Of a DNA stretch of 64,000 bases, positions 40,954-50,079 are shown one piece after another. The notes beneath the pieces are model-generated. The model was not told where the DNA came from and searched no databases. It was given only the letters and a program-made list of their open reading frames with translations. Numbering within the stretch: position 1 is the stretch's first letter; the number at the start of each line of letters is the position of its first letter. The DNA is from Chitinophagales bacterium (lineage in GTDB: Bacteria; Bacteroidota; Bacteroidia; Chitinophagales; Chitinophagaceae): contig JACJXP010000001.1 of assembly GCA_020636575.1 (NCBI GenBank), positions 930,001-994,000 of the forward strand, written 5' to 3'. The position numbers and the translations under genes were made by a program.

Positions 40954-41679
40954 ATGACCGGCATTGGCCAATTTTTCTTTCGTTATCGAAACTGGATATT
41001 TATTTTTTTTTACGGAGCCCTGTTTATTCCGTCATGGCCGATTTTTACCCAGGAACAATTTGGAACTAAATATTTTGCCTGGCCTATTGTGCTGGGTTTA
41101 ATCATTACCTGTTTTGGTCAATTGATCCGGGGGCTCACCATCGGGTTAGCCTATATCGTTCGTGGCGGAAAAGAAGGTAAGCCTTATGCAGACGGATTGG
41201 TTACAGAAGGAATGTTCAATCATTGCAGAAATCCTTTATATCTCGGCAATATCTTTATGCTGACAGGGATGGGGATATTAGCCAATTCGCTGATCTTTAT
41301 CCTTGTCATAGTCCCACTTTTTTTATTCATTTTTCATTCAATAATACTGGCGGAAGAAGAGTTTCTTAAAAAGAAGTTTGGTAATGAGTATATCCTTTAT
41401 TGCAAGAAAGTGAATCGCTGGCTGCCCAATACAAAAGAGATGGGTAAAACCTTCAAAAGCATGCGGTTCAACTGGAAGCGATGGGTATTAAAGGAACACA
41501 CCACCCAATTAATATGGCTGTCGGGAATTTTATGGGTAATACTTGTAAAGTACCCCGAACTAACAGGGAATGATAACCATCAAAAGATATGGATCGGGGT
41601 CATTTTGAACAGTTTTTTGATCATTTTTTACGTTTTTTTCCGTTTTTTAAAGAAAACAGGCCGATTTACGACTGATTAA
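40954..41679 (+). CDS. Isoprenylcysteine-methyltransferase-like membrane protein
   Basis: 241 residues with five or six hydrophobic segments. The ICMT/PEMT signature is in VTEGMFNHCRNPLYLGN followed by a paired helix, and EEEFLKKKFGNEYILYCKKV is the conserved cytosolic SAM-binding C-terminal motif. Family members methylate small or lipid substrates in membranes. It is tightly coupled to cmoA (3 bp), so it could use the same metabolite or belong to the same modification pathway. The role is not known. Confidence 0.82.
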   Translation: MTGIGQFFFRYRNWIFIFFYGALFIPSWPIFTQEQFGTKYFAWPIVLGLIITCFGQLIRGLTIGLAYIVRGGKEGKPYADGLVTEGMFNHCRNPLYLGNIFMLTGMGILANSLIFILVIVPLFLFIFHSIILAEEEFLKKKFGNEYILYCKKVNRWLPNTKEMGKTFKSMRFNWKRWVLKEHTTQLIWLSGILWVILVKYPELTGNDNHQKIWIGVILNSFLIIFYVFFRFLKKTGRFTTD

Positions 41680-41746
41680 TGTCTTTCCTTCCTTCGTAAA
41701 CAAAGGCCCCAAAAACTTGTTACTTTTATATAATAATTAGTGAGTT

Positions 41747-42343
41747 ATGATCAAAACAGGAAACCCGGTAATTAGTATTTATACAGAAATGACGCCTAAT
41801 CCAGAAACGATGAAGTTTGTGGCAAATAAGCTGTTGTATCCGGGTAAAAGCATTGACTTTCCAGATATTGAAACTGCAAAACCATCACCGCTGGCCGTAG
41901 AATTATTTGGATTTCCGTTTATAAAAGCGGTTTTTATTGCCAGCAATTTTGTAACACTGACAAAAACAACTGAAACTGATTGGCAGGACGTAATTCCTTC
42001 TGTTCGCCAATTTCTTAAGGAATATCTTGAAGAAGGTAAAGTGGTGATAAATGAGGAAGAGCTTGCCTCAGTTAAAAAGGAAAGCAGTAATGAGGTTTCT
42101 GCTGACGATGATGATGTGGTAAAAAGAATTAAAGAATTGCTGGATAACTATGTTCGTCCTGCTGTGGAAATGGATGGCGGCGCTATTCAGTTCAGGAGTT
42201 ATGAGGATGGTGTGGTTAACTTAATGATGCAGGGTAGTTGTAGCGGATGCCCTTCCAGCATGATCACACTGAAAGCCGGTATTGAAGGGATGATGAAGCG
42301 GATGATACCCGAAGTGAAGGAAGTGGTAGCAGAAGCAGAATGA
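41747..42343 (+). CDS. Nfu-type iron-sulfur cluster carrier
   Basis: 198 residues. An N-terminal Nfu_N domain (ISIYTEMTPNPETMKFVANK) and a C-terminal NifU-like domain with the cluster-binding CXXC (GSCSGCPSS) are joined by an acidic linker. It forms a dimer holding one 4Fe-4S cluster and hands it to target apoproteins in the cytosol. A perfect terminator palindrome follows. Confidence 0.93.
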   Translation: MIKTGNPVISIYTEMTPNPETMKFVANKLLYPGKSIDFPDIETAKPSPLAVELFGFPFIKAVFIASNFVTLTKTTETDWQDVIPSVRQFLKEYLEEGKVVINEEELASVKKESSNEVSADDDDVVKRIKELLDNYVRPAVEMDGGAIQFRSYEDGVVNLMMQGSCSGCPSSMITLKAGIEGMMKRMIPEVKEVVAEAE

Positions 42344-42365
42344 TTTTAGTAATAAATGATAACAG

Positions 42366-42395
42366 AAAGGCGGCCATGGCCGCCTTTTATTTTTT
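42366..42395 (+). terminator. Intrinsic terminator of the nfu gene
   Basis: A 22-nt perfect palindrome, AAAGGCGGCC (42366-42375) and its complement, followed by a T-rich run. The convergent yegP-like gene ends here too. Confidence 0.85.
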
Positions 42396-42726
42396 AGTTT
42401 GACTGATCATCAACTGTAGCGTCTGCGGCATTGTTTTTTACAGAAGCTATTCCGGTTTCCATTCCTGCTTCAGATTCATACATCTGGCTGCTACCGATCA
42501 CCTGGCCGTTGCTCGCCTTAAGATTAAAGTGAAATTTGCCGTTGGCTGCAGTTTTTCTTTCAAAACGGCTATCATCTCCGGCATTTTTTTGAACACTTTC
42601 CACTCCATTCATACAGGCAGCTTTTGAAGTATAGCCTTCACTCGTTAATATGACCTGTCCGTTTCCGGCTTGCAGGTTAAATTGAAACTCACCATTTTTT
42701 CTTGTACTGATCACAAATTTTCCCAT
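42394..42726 (-). CDS. YegP-family DUF1508 protein
   Basis: 110 residues made of two tandem DUF1508 repeats, each with a G.F.FNL.A.NGQVI core (GEFQFNLQAGNGQVILTSEG and GKFHFNLKASNGQVIGSSQM) followed by a helix with a Gly-Ser pair. YegP-type proteins are small cytosolic proteins of unknown function. It is monocistronic, with the terminator shared with nfu. Confidence 0.9.
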   Translation of the reverse strand: MGKFVISTRKNGEFQFNLQAGNGQVILTSEGYTSKAACMNGVESVQKNAGDDSRFERKTAANGKFHFNLKASNGQVIGSSQMYESEAGMETGIASVKNNAADATVDDQSN

Positions 42727-42810
42727 AGTAAAAATTTAAGGTTAACAATCGTATTTATCAATATGTCGGAATATAACAATAATAGTTTTTAAACCGGCAG
42801 GATAAAGAGG

Positions 42811-43923
42811 TTATAAATTACTTCTCCATTTTACACCTCTTTCATCAAGATAGTTTAAAACAAATTCGAAACAATTCTTTTGAGCACCGATCAGTTCAGG
42901 AGGGAAAACACCTCTTTCATTAAATAAGCCGTTTGTAATTAAGTGTACGGCAGCAGTACAGGTATAGCCGGTTGTTCTGGCCATAGAGGAGGTCCGGGAG
43001 GCAGCATCATATTCATCATACATGTTATACTCAATGGTTTTATTTTCTCCTTTTATTATTACTTTCATAATAGTAAACTCTTTTTCATCTTCATCAAGTT
43101 TCCATTCTTTAAGTAATATTCCTGAAGTAAAATCAAGCGGAGATATTTTTGAATCATTTATTTTAATGGGAGATGTTTCAAAAAACCCTGCTTTTTGCAG
43201 AGATTGTATCAGGTCTGCATGACCGGGATAACGAAGTGTTTTTTCTTTCATTTCCGGAATATGCGTCATGGTAAAGAGCAGGGAACGCAGACCATCTGTA
43301 TTAAAGGCTTCAAGCTTTCCCGCTTTTTCAAAATCGAGGATTTCTCTGTCACTCAACGCCGGTTTGGTAATAACCTTTCCGTTTTCAACCAATCTTGCCG
43401 GCCTTGTATATTCTTCTATAACATCTATTGGTGAAAAGGGTGCTTTGTAATTAAATGGCGGTTCGGGATATTTTGGAAGTCCCCCCACATAACAGGCAAA
43501 GGAGTCAATTTTTATTTCTGCATTGTGCCTACCCAATATCAGGTTACTCATTCCGGGGGCAACACCACAATCCGTAATTACGGTTACATTTTTTTCTTTG
43601 GCAAGCTGATCAAGTTTCAATGCGTTTTCCGGAAAAAAGGAAATATCTGCTGTGTCCTTCCCGGCTTTTATAACCGCTTCAAGTGTTTTATAACCCATAA
43701 AGCCGGGAACAGCAGTTACCACAAGATCATAAGGCGAAAGCCATTCCGGGTATTTTGTGTAGTTTGTTAAATCAGCAACGACGGTTCTGATAGCAATGTT
43801 CCTCTTTTTTAGTATGTCAAGACTTTTCTCGCTAAGATCAAAAGAGGTTACCATGTGCTCTTTTGCAAGATCTAATGCAATAGCCCGGCCCACCATGCCG
43901 GCCCCCAAAACAGCAATCGTCAT
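42811..43923 (-). CDS. Saccharopine-dehydrogenase-like oxidoreductase
   Basis: 370 residues from ATG 43923 (MTIAVLGAGMVGRAIALDLA). An N-terminal NAD(P) Rossmann fold with GAGMVG is followed by the mixed C-terminal domain (DCGVAPGMSNLILGRH, YVGGLPKYPEPPFNYK). It is closest to bacterial saccharopine dehydrogenase / lysine-dehydrogenase-like proteins; the reaction here is not certain. The zinc-ribbon gene precedes it on the same strand with 26 bp spacing. Confidence 0.85.
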   Translation of the reverse strand: MTIAVLGAGMVGRAIALDLAKEHMVTSFDLSEKSLDILKKRNIAIRTVVADLTNYTKYPEWLSPYDLVVTAVPGFMGYKTLEAVIKAGKDTADISFFPENALKLDQLAKEKNVTVITDCGVAPGMSNLILGRHNAEIKIDSFACYVGGLPKYPEPPFNYKAPFSPIDVIEEYTRPARLVENGKVITKPALSDREILDFEKAGKLEAFNTDGLRSLLFTMTHIPEMKEKTLRYPGHADLIQSLQKAGFFETSPIKINDSKISPLDFTSGILLKEWKLDEDEKEFTIMKVIIKGENKTIEYNMYDEYDAASRTSSMARTTGYTCTAAVHLITNGLFNERGVFPPELIGAQKNCFEFVLNYLDERGVKWRSNL

Positions 43924-43949
43924 TTGCAATATTTTCTGTGTTTATAAAT

Positions 43950-44327
43950 CTATTCTTCCTTCTTTCTTACAATAAGGAACCAATCATTGTCTAATGGCAG
44001 ATAGCCATAGTCATAACAGTAGTAATAGGTCTTACCCGTTTTGGTTGTATAAATATGGGTCATGTATTTAAACTGAAAACCCAGGTTCAGCAGTTTTTCT
44101 TTATTGGCCTTTGCCGTTTCTTCTGTTCCGGGTAATATAGACTCCAGCACCTTTCTGTTTTTCAACAAGGCATTATTAATATTCCGTACAAAACTGCTGT
44201 GGTTTCCCTTTGCTTTTTGCTGGTTATTGTAGTTGTTGCGACAATAATCATCGCAAAATTTTTTATCAGCCCGGCCTTTCAGAGGCTTTCTGCAGGCAAG
44301 GCATGTTTTAACTTCTGATGCAGACAT
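43950..44327 (-). CDS. Zinc-ribbon protein
   Basis: 125 residues. An N-terminal treble-clef-like zinc ribbon has two Cys pairs in CLACRKPLKGRADKKFC and DDYC. A basic region and a C-terminal domain rich in Tyr (KTYYYCYDYGYLPLDNDWFL) follow. It is a recognisable conserved Bacteroidota protein with no established function; nucleic-acid binding is plausible. It is probably co-transcribed with the downstream dehydrogenase gene. The gap 44328-44538 holds no feature I can name. Confidence 0.75.
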   Translation of the reverse strand: MSASEVKTCLACRKPLKGRADKKFCDDYCRNNYNNQQKAKGNHSSFVRNINNALLKNRKVLESILPGTEETAKANKEKLLNLGFQFKYMTHIYTTKTGKTYYYCYDYGYLPLDNDWFLIVRKKEE

Positions 44328-44538
44328 AGCAAGGGTTTCAGAGGATTAAGATAAGAAAAATTATCCGTGTGCAAACGTTTCTACACATTTAGCTTCGGGA
44401 GTAAACGGTTAATATCCGGCTATCGCTTTCCGCCACTATCATCTTTGTGTTGTCAATCGGTCAGACGTCGCCGGTTGACTGAGATAACAAAATTCAAAAC
44501 CGTCCGGACCAAAATGTCGGGGCACAAATTTTAAAACT

Positions 44539-44883
44539 ATGTACGCTTTAAAAAACAAAGTTCAACTGATCGGAAATTTAGGTAATGCACCTGAAATCAA
44601 AACCCTTGAAAGTGGTAAAAAAATGGCCCGTTTTTCCGTAGCCACCAGCGAAAACTATCGTAATGCAAAAGGTGAAAAAATAACTGAGACCCAATGGCAC
44701 AACCTGGTAGCATGGGGCAAGCTGGCTGAGATCGCTGAAAAATATCTTTCCAAAGGAAAAGAGGTGGCTATTGAAGGTAAGCTGATCAATCGTAGCTATA
44801 ATGATAAGGAAGGAAACAAAAAATATATCACCGAAATACAGGTGAACGAAATGCTGATGCTGGGAGCAAGGTCAGCAGAATAA
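44539..44883 (+). CDS. ssb: Single-stranded DNA-binding protein
   Basis: 114 residues forming one OB fold: NKVQLIGNLGNAPEIKTLES, ARFSVATSE, the W-H-N core in TQWHNLVAWGKLAE, and GKEVAIEGKL. The acidic DDIPF-like C-terminal tail of main replicative SSBs is absent, so this may be a secondary or plasmid-like SSB. A terminator follows 18 bp later. Confidence 0.92.
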   Translation: MYALKNKVQLIGNLGNAPEIKTLESGKKMARFSVATSENYRNAKGEKITETQWHNLVAWGKLAEIAEKYLSKGKEVAIEGKLINRSYNDKEGNKKYITEIQVNEMLMLGARSAE

Positions 44884-44901
44884 CACTCCTTCATATTTGG
44901 T

Positions 44902-44931
44902 ATAAAGGGTCGTCACTGGACGGCCCTTTAT
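44902..44931 (+). terminator. Intrinsic terminator of the ssb gene
   Basis: ATAAAGGGTCGTC / GACGGCCCTTTAT stem (one T.G pair) with loop ACTG. It isolates the SET/ATP-grasp operon from ssb. Confidence 0.85.
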
Positions 44932-45071
44932 CATTTCTAATGGGGTCTATAAATAACAGTTGTTTGTCTTTTAACGATCGGTTATTGATAATAAATATTC
45001 ACATTTATAGAATAAGTATTATTTGAATAAAGTTTATACCTATCTTTTCGTGTCAATTTATTTTATCCTAT

Positions 45072-45584
45072 ATGGACTTACTAACCCCAACCGCTTATCA
45101 AACAATAAGCAACCATGTTTTTGCCGAAGTGCGGCAAAACATTACTAACGATCAAAAAGCATTATTTGCTCTTCGTTCGTTTAACGCCGGAGATGTTATC
45201 GCAGATTTTTCTGCCGGAACCATTTCTCCTGATCCCACTTATCTGACAGTACAGGTGGGTATGCGCAAACACATTACGCTGCAGCCGGAATTTCTGCAAT
45301 ACATCAATCACAACTGTGATCCGAATGTATTCTTTAATACCACAACAATGGAGCTTACGGCTCTCAGGGAAATTTTACCCGGAGAAGAATTCGGTTTCTT
45401 TTATCCTTCTACAGAGTGGAGAATGACACAATCTTTCGATTGTTATTGCGGAAGTATTCATTGTATCGGAAAAATATGCGGAGCGGCTTTTTTGCCCCCT
45501 GACATATTTTCACGGTATAGACTAACCGATTTTATTCAGCAACAACTGGCAAAACGAAAGAGGATTGCCCGTAAAGTCGCATAA
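45072..45584 (+). CDS. SET-domain methyltransferase-like protein
   Basis: 170 residues, almost entirely a SET domain. ALFALRSFNAGDVIADFSAG forms the start, YINHNCDPNVFF is the NHxCxPN motif, and LPGEEFGFFYPSTEW replaces the usual GEELTxDY, with Phe and Tyr at the active site. A post-SET cysteine cluster CYCGSIHC...C follows. SET enzymes transfer methyl groups from SAM to lysine amines. First gene of a three-gene operon with two ATP-grasp ligases, 6 bp before the next start. No chromatin-type partner is visible, so the substrate may be a small peptide or the ligase product. Confidence 0.87.
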   Translation: MDLLTPTAYQTISNHVFAEVRQNITNDQKALFALRSFNAGDVIADFSAGTISPDPTYLTVQVGMRKHITLQPEFLQYINHNCDPNVFFNTTTMELTALREILPGEEFGFFYPSTEWRMTQSFDCYCGSIHCIGKICGAAFLPPDIFSRYRLTDFIQQQLAKRKRIARKVA

Positions 45585-45590
45585 AGCTTT

Positions 45591-46751
45591 ATGAATATTT
45601 CAGAAGCTTCCCGCCTGTTACAACCTTATTTTGTTTGGGTATTAGCGCCACAACTGGAGGTGGAAGATCCTAACCTGCAGTATTACTACGACTTTTCCCA
45701 GAGTATTAAAGAATATGAAAAGGTATTCGGTGAATTGAATGTGGAGTGGAAATGGCAACCAGTGACCATGAAAGATTATGGCCGGGTGATCAGGGATATT
45801 GCAAAAAGCAAGAATGGGAAAACAGCAATTGTGCTTAACCTTTGTGATGGCGACGAGGTGAATGGTACACCCGGTATTTCTGTAATTCATGAGCTTGAGA
45901 AACAAGGATTGATCTATACCGGGTCTGATGCTGCTTTTTATGCGATCACCACTTCAAAGGTTCCTATGAAAAAGGCTTTTGATAAGGCCAGGGTTCCTAC
46001 GGCTGCATGGCGTATAATTACAGAAAAGGCCGGCTCGTTAAGAGGGCTTACAAAAAGAATAGGGATTCCTTTGATCATTAAACCCGCAGTGTCGGGTGGT
46101 AGCATGGGTGTGTCTGTGAAAAATGTAGTTCATACAGATGAGGAATTAACCGCAAGAGTGGATGAAATAAGCAAAGGTTATCGTGGATGGAACTTATTGG
46201 CTGATGGGCTTTTTGTGGAACAATTTATCACCGGCCCGGAGTATACCACTTTTATCACCGGTTCGGCCAATGATCCGGAAAGCTGCAAAGTTTATGAGCC
46301 AGTAAAAAGGATATTTCATGAATCTCTGCCCGAGGCAGAGAAGTTTTTATCATTTGATCGTTTATGGGAAATATATGAGGATGAATCTCCTATGCCCCAA
46401 AACGAAAACTTTTACGAGTATGGACCGGCAGAACCTGAACTGGTTCCTGCTTTAAAAGAGATCAGCATGGATGCGTATCGTTCCTGTGACGGAAAGGGCT
46501 ATACAAGGATCGATATCAGGCAGGACAGCACCTCTGGAAAACTCTATGTTTTGGAAGTAAATGCGCAATGTGGCTTAAGCGAAGACGAGAATTATACATC
46601 AATCGGCGCTATTCTTAAAGTATCTAAATTTTCATATACGGAAGTGATCGCCGAAATACTGAAAGATGCATTGAGAAGGAGTATGTTTAAAACTATGGGG
46701 AAGGCTAAATCAAAAATTATTAAGACTCCGGGAAAAGTCAGGGTGAAATAG
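45591..46751 (+). CDS. D-Ala-D-Ala-ligase-like ATP-grasp enzyme
   Basis: 386 residues. An N-terminal pre-ATP-grasp domain holds AIVLNLCDGDEVNGTPGISV, resembling the GxxGEDG region of Ddl. The ATP-grasp body follows with PLIIKPAVSGGSMGVSVKN, VEQFITGPEYTTFITG and the metal-binding RIDIR...YVLEVNAQCGLS. Ddl relatives ligate amino acids through acyl-phosphates. A normal Ddl would sit with cell-wall genes and is ~310-360 residues, so this is a specialised relative. Spaced 6 bp from the gene on either side, it must be co-transcribed with both. Confidence 0.88.
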   Translation: MNISEASRLLQPYFVWVLAPQLEVEDPNLQYYYDFSQSIKEYEKVFGELNVEWKWQPVTMKDYGRVIRDIAKSKNGKTAIVLNLCDGDEVNGTPGISVIHELEKQGLIYTGSDAAFYAITTSKVPMKKAFDKARVPTAAWRIITEKAGSLRGLTKRIGIPLIIKPAVSGGSMGVSVKNVVHTDEELTARVDEISKGYRGWNLLADGLFVEQFITGPEYTTFITGSANDPESCKVYEPVKRIFHESLPEAEKFLSFDRLWEIYEDESPMPQNENFYEYGPAEPELVPALKEISMDAYRSCDGKGYTRIDIRQDSTSGKLYVLEVNAQCGLSEDENYTSIGAILKVSKFSYTEVIAEILKDALRRSMFKTMGKAKSKIIKTPGKVRVK

Positions 46752-46757
46752 TTACTT

Positions 46758-48212
46758 ATGAAAATTTGTGTGCTACAACCAGATTATTCTACAACAGGGG
46801 TTGATTATAAAAACTATGATCCGCCGAGAGATCTGTCTGCATTAATTCCTGAGGCTGAAGTTCACAACGTATTTCTTAACAAGCTAACTACTTATAAGCA
46901 ACTTAAAGAACTCAGGGGGATCGGGTATGACATTTTTGTAAACCTATGTGAGGGATACCTGGAGTGGGAAGTGCCCTCTATTGATGTTATTTATACTCTT
47001 GAGCTTTTGAATCTACCCTTTACGGGTCCTACAACAAAGCTGTATGACCCGCCAAAAGAGCTAATGAAATACCTGGCCTATTGTGAAGGAATTAAAACAC
47101 CCGGCTATTATATAGTTCAGGAACTCAAGGATGTAGAAGAGGTAGTTGAAAAGCTTTCTTTCCCTTTGTTTGTAAAACCAGCAAAGGCTGGCGATAGTCT
47201 TGGTGTAGACGAACTATCCCTGGTAAATAATAAAATAGAACTGCAACAAAAATGTATCAGCATATTAGATGAATATGGGCCGCTGTTGGTTGAAGAATAT
47301 ATTGCTGGCAGAGAGTTTACTGTGTTAGTGGCGGCTAACCCGGATGGACATAGCTGTACCGTGTTTAAACCTGTTGAGTATTTGTTCCCGGAAGACAAAG
47401 CGTTTAAGACCTATGCACTCAAGACATCAGAACTGCATCCTGATTGTAATGTTCCTTGTAAAGACCCGGGTTTAGAAAAGGAACTAAGGAGAGCAACAGA
47501 AAAAATATTCAAAGGATTTAACGGAGTAGGATATGGAAGACTTGATTTTAGAGTAGATGAAAAAGGAGATATCTATTTTTTGGAGATCAACTTCACCTGT
47601 TCTGTTTTTTATAGTGATGGCTTTGAAGGATCTGCTGATTACATTTTGAAACATGATGGAATCGGACAGAAAGGATTTATTAGGCATATTATCAGGGAAG
47701 GAATTGCAAGACATCAGAGAAAGAGGAAACCTTTTGCAATGAAGGGAAATTCAATTTCTGGTTATGGTATTTATGCCAGCAGAGATATAACCGAAGGAGA
47801 AATCATATTTAAAGGCGAAGGCCGGTCTCAACGCATCATCACTAAACGATATGTAGATAAGCACTGGAACGAAGAAGAGAAAATGCATTTTCGCCGTTAT
47901 GCCTACCCGGTAAGTGACGAACTCTTCATTTTATGGGATGATGATCCATCTGAATGGGCGCCACAAAATCACTGTTGTGAACCCAATACTGCTTTTGATG
48001 GTTTAAATGTACTGGCTCTTCGCAGTATTATGGAAGGTGAAGAACTTACACTTGACTATGCACAATTCCTGGATGAGAATATGGAACCATTTCAATGTCA
48101 GTGTGGAAGCAAAAATTGCAGGGGATTAGTTATCGGCATTGAAAGTAATTCGCTGACAAAAAGAGAAACGGAAAAAAAATCGACGGACCTATCTTCCCAT
48201 AAACACCATTAG
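46758..48212 (+). CDS. ATP-grasp ligase fused to C-terminal SET domain
   Basis: 484 residues. Residues ~1-320 are an ATP-grasp ligase related to the preceding gene: NLCEGYLEWEVPSID, PLFVKPAKAGDSLGVDELSL, LLVEEYIAGREFTVLV and GRLDFRVDEKGDIYFLEINF. Residues ~330-465 are a SET domain: SGYGIYASRDITEGEIIFKG, NHCCEPNTAFDG, MEGEELTLDYAQF, and the post-SET cluster CQCGSKNC. The fusion links ligation and methylation in one polypeptide, and the operon repeats both activities as separate genes. The 3' end overlaps mnmG by 24 bp, tail to tail. Confidence 0.9.
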   Translation: MKICVLQPDYSTTGVDYKNYDPPRDLSALIPEAEVHNVFLNKLTTYKQLKELRGIGYDIFVNLCEGYLEWEVPSIDVIYTLELLNLPFTGPTTKLYDPPKELMKYLAYCEGIKTPGYYIVQELKDVEEVVEKLSFPLFVKPAKAGDSLGVDELSLVNNKIELQQKCISILDEYGPLLVEEYIAGREFTVLVAANPDGHSCTVFKPVEYLFPEDKAFKTYALKTSELHPDCNVPCKDPGLEKELRRATEKIFKGFNGVGYGRLDFRVDEKGDIYFLEINFTCSVFYSDGFEGSADYILKHDGIGQKGFIRHIIREGIARHQRKRKPFAMKGNSISGYGIYASRDITEGEIIFKGEGRSQRIITKRYVDKHWNEEEKMHFRRYAYPVSDELFILWDDDPSEWAPQNHCCEPNTAFDGLNVLALRSIMEGEELTLDYAQFLDENMEPFQCQCGSKNCRGLVIGIESNSLTKRETEKKSTDLSSHKHH

Positions 48213-50051
48213 TATCTGCACATCACTAGGGTTAATTCCTGAGATGCGACTTGCCTGCCCAAGTGTCCGTGGTTTAATGCGGGTCAGCTTTTCCCTTGCT
48301 TCGTTACCAAGCGAAACGATCTTTTTGTAATCAAAACTATCCGGTATTTCTAATTCTTCCAGTTGGCTCATACGTTGTACAAGTTCTTTTTCTTTTTCAA
48401 TGTATACATCATATTTAACCTGGATAGATGCCTGTTCAATTGATTCTTCATCAAAAGATGATAAGGCCACTTTCAATTTCGGCAGTACATTGATAAGATC
48501 ATTTATATCTACATCCGGGCGAAGCAGGATCTTTTGAGCTTTTTGTTTTTCACTGATTGGGGAAGAGCCAATGCTTTCAAACCAGTTGTTTATTTCTGAG
48601 GGTTCAACCGGAAGTTCTTTTAAAGTGTTTCTGATCTTTTGAACAGCTTCTTTTTTTGATTGTACAGCTTCATTTCTTTCTGCAGATGCCAGACCCATAC
48701 GATGACTTAATTCTGTAAGTCTCAGATCTGCGTTATCCTGCCTTAGCAATGTTCTGAATTCGGCTCTTGAAGTAAACATGCGATAAGGCTCCTGGGTGCC
48801 TTTGCTGATCAGGTCATCAATCAAAACACCGATATAGGCTTCACTTCTTTTTAGGACCAATACGTCGTTTTCTTTTATTTTCTGATGAGCATTTATACCC
48901 GCCATTAAGCCCTGGCAGGCTGCCTCCTCATAACCTGTTGTACCATTAATTTGTCCCGCAAAGAACAGATTATCAATAAGTTTTGTTTCCAAAGAGTACT
49001 TTAACTGGGTGGGCGGAAAAAAATCATACTCAATGGCATAGCCGGGACGAAACATCCGGGCATTTTCAAAACCCGGTGTATTACGAAGTGCTTCGTATTG
49101 TACTTCTTCGGGTAGAGAAGTAGAAAAGCCATTTACATAGATCTCCACAGTATTCCAGCCTTCGGGTTCTACAAAAAGCTGGTGTCTTTCCCTTTCGGCA
49201 AAACGGTTGATTTTATCCTCGATACTTGGGCAATACCTTGGCCCTACCCCATCTATTCTTCCGGCGAACATGGGGCTGCGATCAAATCCCGTCTTTAAAA
49301 TATCATGTACTTTCTGATTGGTGTAGGTGATCCAGCAGCTTCTTTGCTCTTTTGGTTTGTTTGTTTCCAGGAAGGAGAATCCTTTTATTTCATCATCACC
49401 TTTCTGCTCTTCCATTTTTGAATAATCCAGGCTTCTTCCATCCACCCTGGGCGGTGTACCCGTTTTAAGACGGTCGCTTTCAAAACCTAAAGAAACCAGT
49501 TGTTCTGTTATACCCGTTGCGGCTTTTTCGGCCATTCGTCCGCCTCCAAACTGCTTTTCACCAATATGAACTATTCCATTCAGGAAGGTACCATTGGTCA
49601 GCACCACTGCTTTTGCCTTTATCTCATGCCCTAAACCGGTCAAAACACCGTAGCAACGGCCATCTTTTACAAGCAATCCCTTTACCATATCCTGGTAGAA
49701 ATCAAGATTGGCGGTGTTTTCCAGTCTTTCCCGCCATTTCAGGTGAAAAAGCATCCGGTCGTTTTGAGCTCTTGGGCTCCACATGGCCGGCCCCTTGCTT
49801 CGGTTCAGCATACGGAACTGGATCATGGACTCATCCGTTACAATTCCGGAATACCCACCCAGTGCATCAACTTCCCGAACGATCTGCCCTTTTGCAATCC
49901 CTCCCATGGCCGGATTACAGCTCATTTGGGCAATGGTTTGCATATTCATGGTGACGAGAAGAGTTTTAGAGCCGAGATTAGCAGCCGCAGCTGCAGCCTC
50001 ACATCCCGCATGACCGGCGCCAACAACAATTATATCATACTCTGGAAACAT
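48189..50051 (-). CDS. mnmG: tRNA uridine-5-carboxymethylaminomethyl modification enzyme
   Basis: 620 residues from ATG 50051 (MFPEYDIIVVGAGHAGCEAA), the family's standard length. The FAD-binding GAGHAGCEAA and downstream signatures SCNPAMGGIAKGQIVREVDALGG, GYIEYDFFPP-type segment (GYAIEYDFFPPTQL) and GYEEAACQGLMAG are present. With MnmE it installs the cmnm5 group on wobble U34 of tRNAs. It is downstream of an HNH gene (28 bp) and ybeY on the same strand. Confidence 0.96.
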   Translation of the reverse strand: MFPEYDIIVVGAGHAGCEAAAAAANLGSKTLLVTMNMQTIAQMSCNPAMGGIAKGQIVREVDALGGYSGIVTDESMIQFRMLNRSKGPAMWSPRAQNDRMLFHLKWRERLENTANLDFYQDMVKGLLVKDGRCYGVLTGLGHEIKAKAVVLTNGTFLNGIVHIGEKQFGGGRMAEKAATGITEQLVSLGFESDRLKTGTPPRVDGRSLDYSKMEEQKGDDEIKGFSFLETNKPKEQRSCWITYTNQKVHDILKTGFDRSPMFAGRIDGVGPRYCPSIEDKINRFAERERHQLFVEPEGWNTVEIYVNGFSTSLPEEVQYEALRNTPGFENARMFRPGYAIEYDFFPPTQLKYSLETKLIDNLFFAGQINGTTGYEEAACQGLMAGINAHQKIKENDVLVLKRSEAYIGVLIDDLISKGTQEPYRMFTSRAEFRTLLRQDNADLRLTELSHRMGLASAERNEAVQSKKEAVQKIRNTLKELPVEPSEINNWFESIGSSPISEKQKAQKILLRPDVDINDLINVLPKLKVALSSFDEESIEQASIQVKYDVYIEKEKELVQRMSQLEELEIPDSFDYKKIVSLGNEAREKLTRIKPRTLGQASRISGINPSDVQILMVFMGR

Positions 50052-50079
50052 GGGCCGCAAAGGTAAGTTATTGAATTGC

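Noticed and set aside
44932..45071. Promoter of the SET/ATP-grasp operon (TTTG 45022-45025, TATCTTTT 45041-45048)
   Set aside because: Spacing is only 15 bp and the -7 match is imperfect. The real promoter must lie in this gap, but I cannot fix it.
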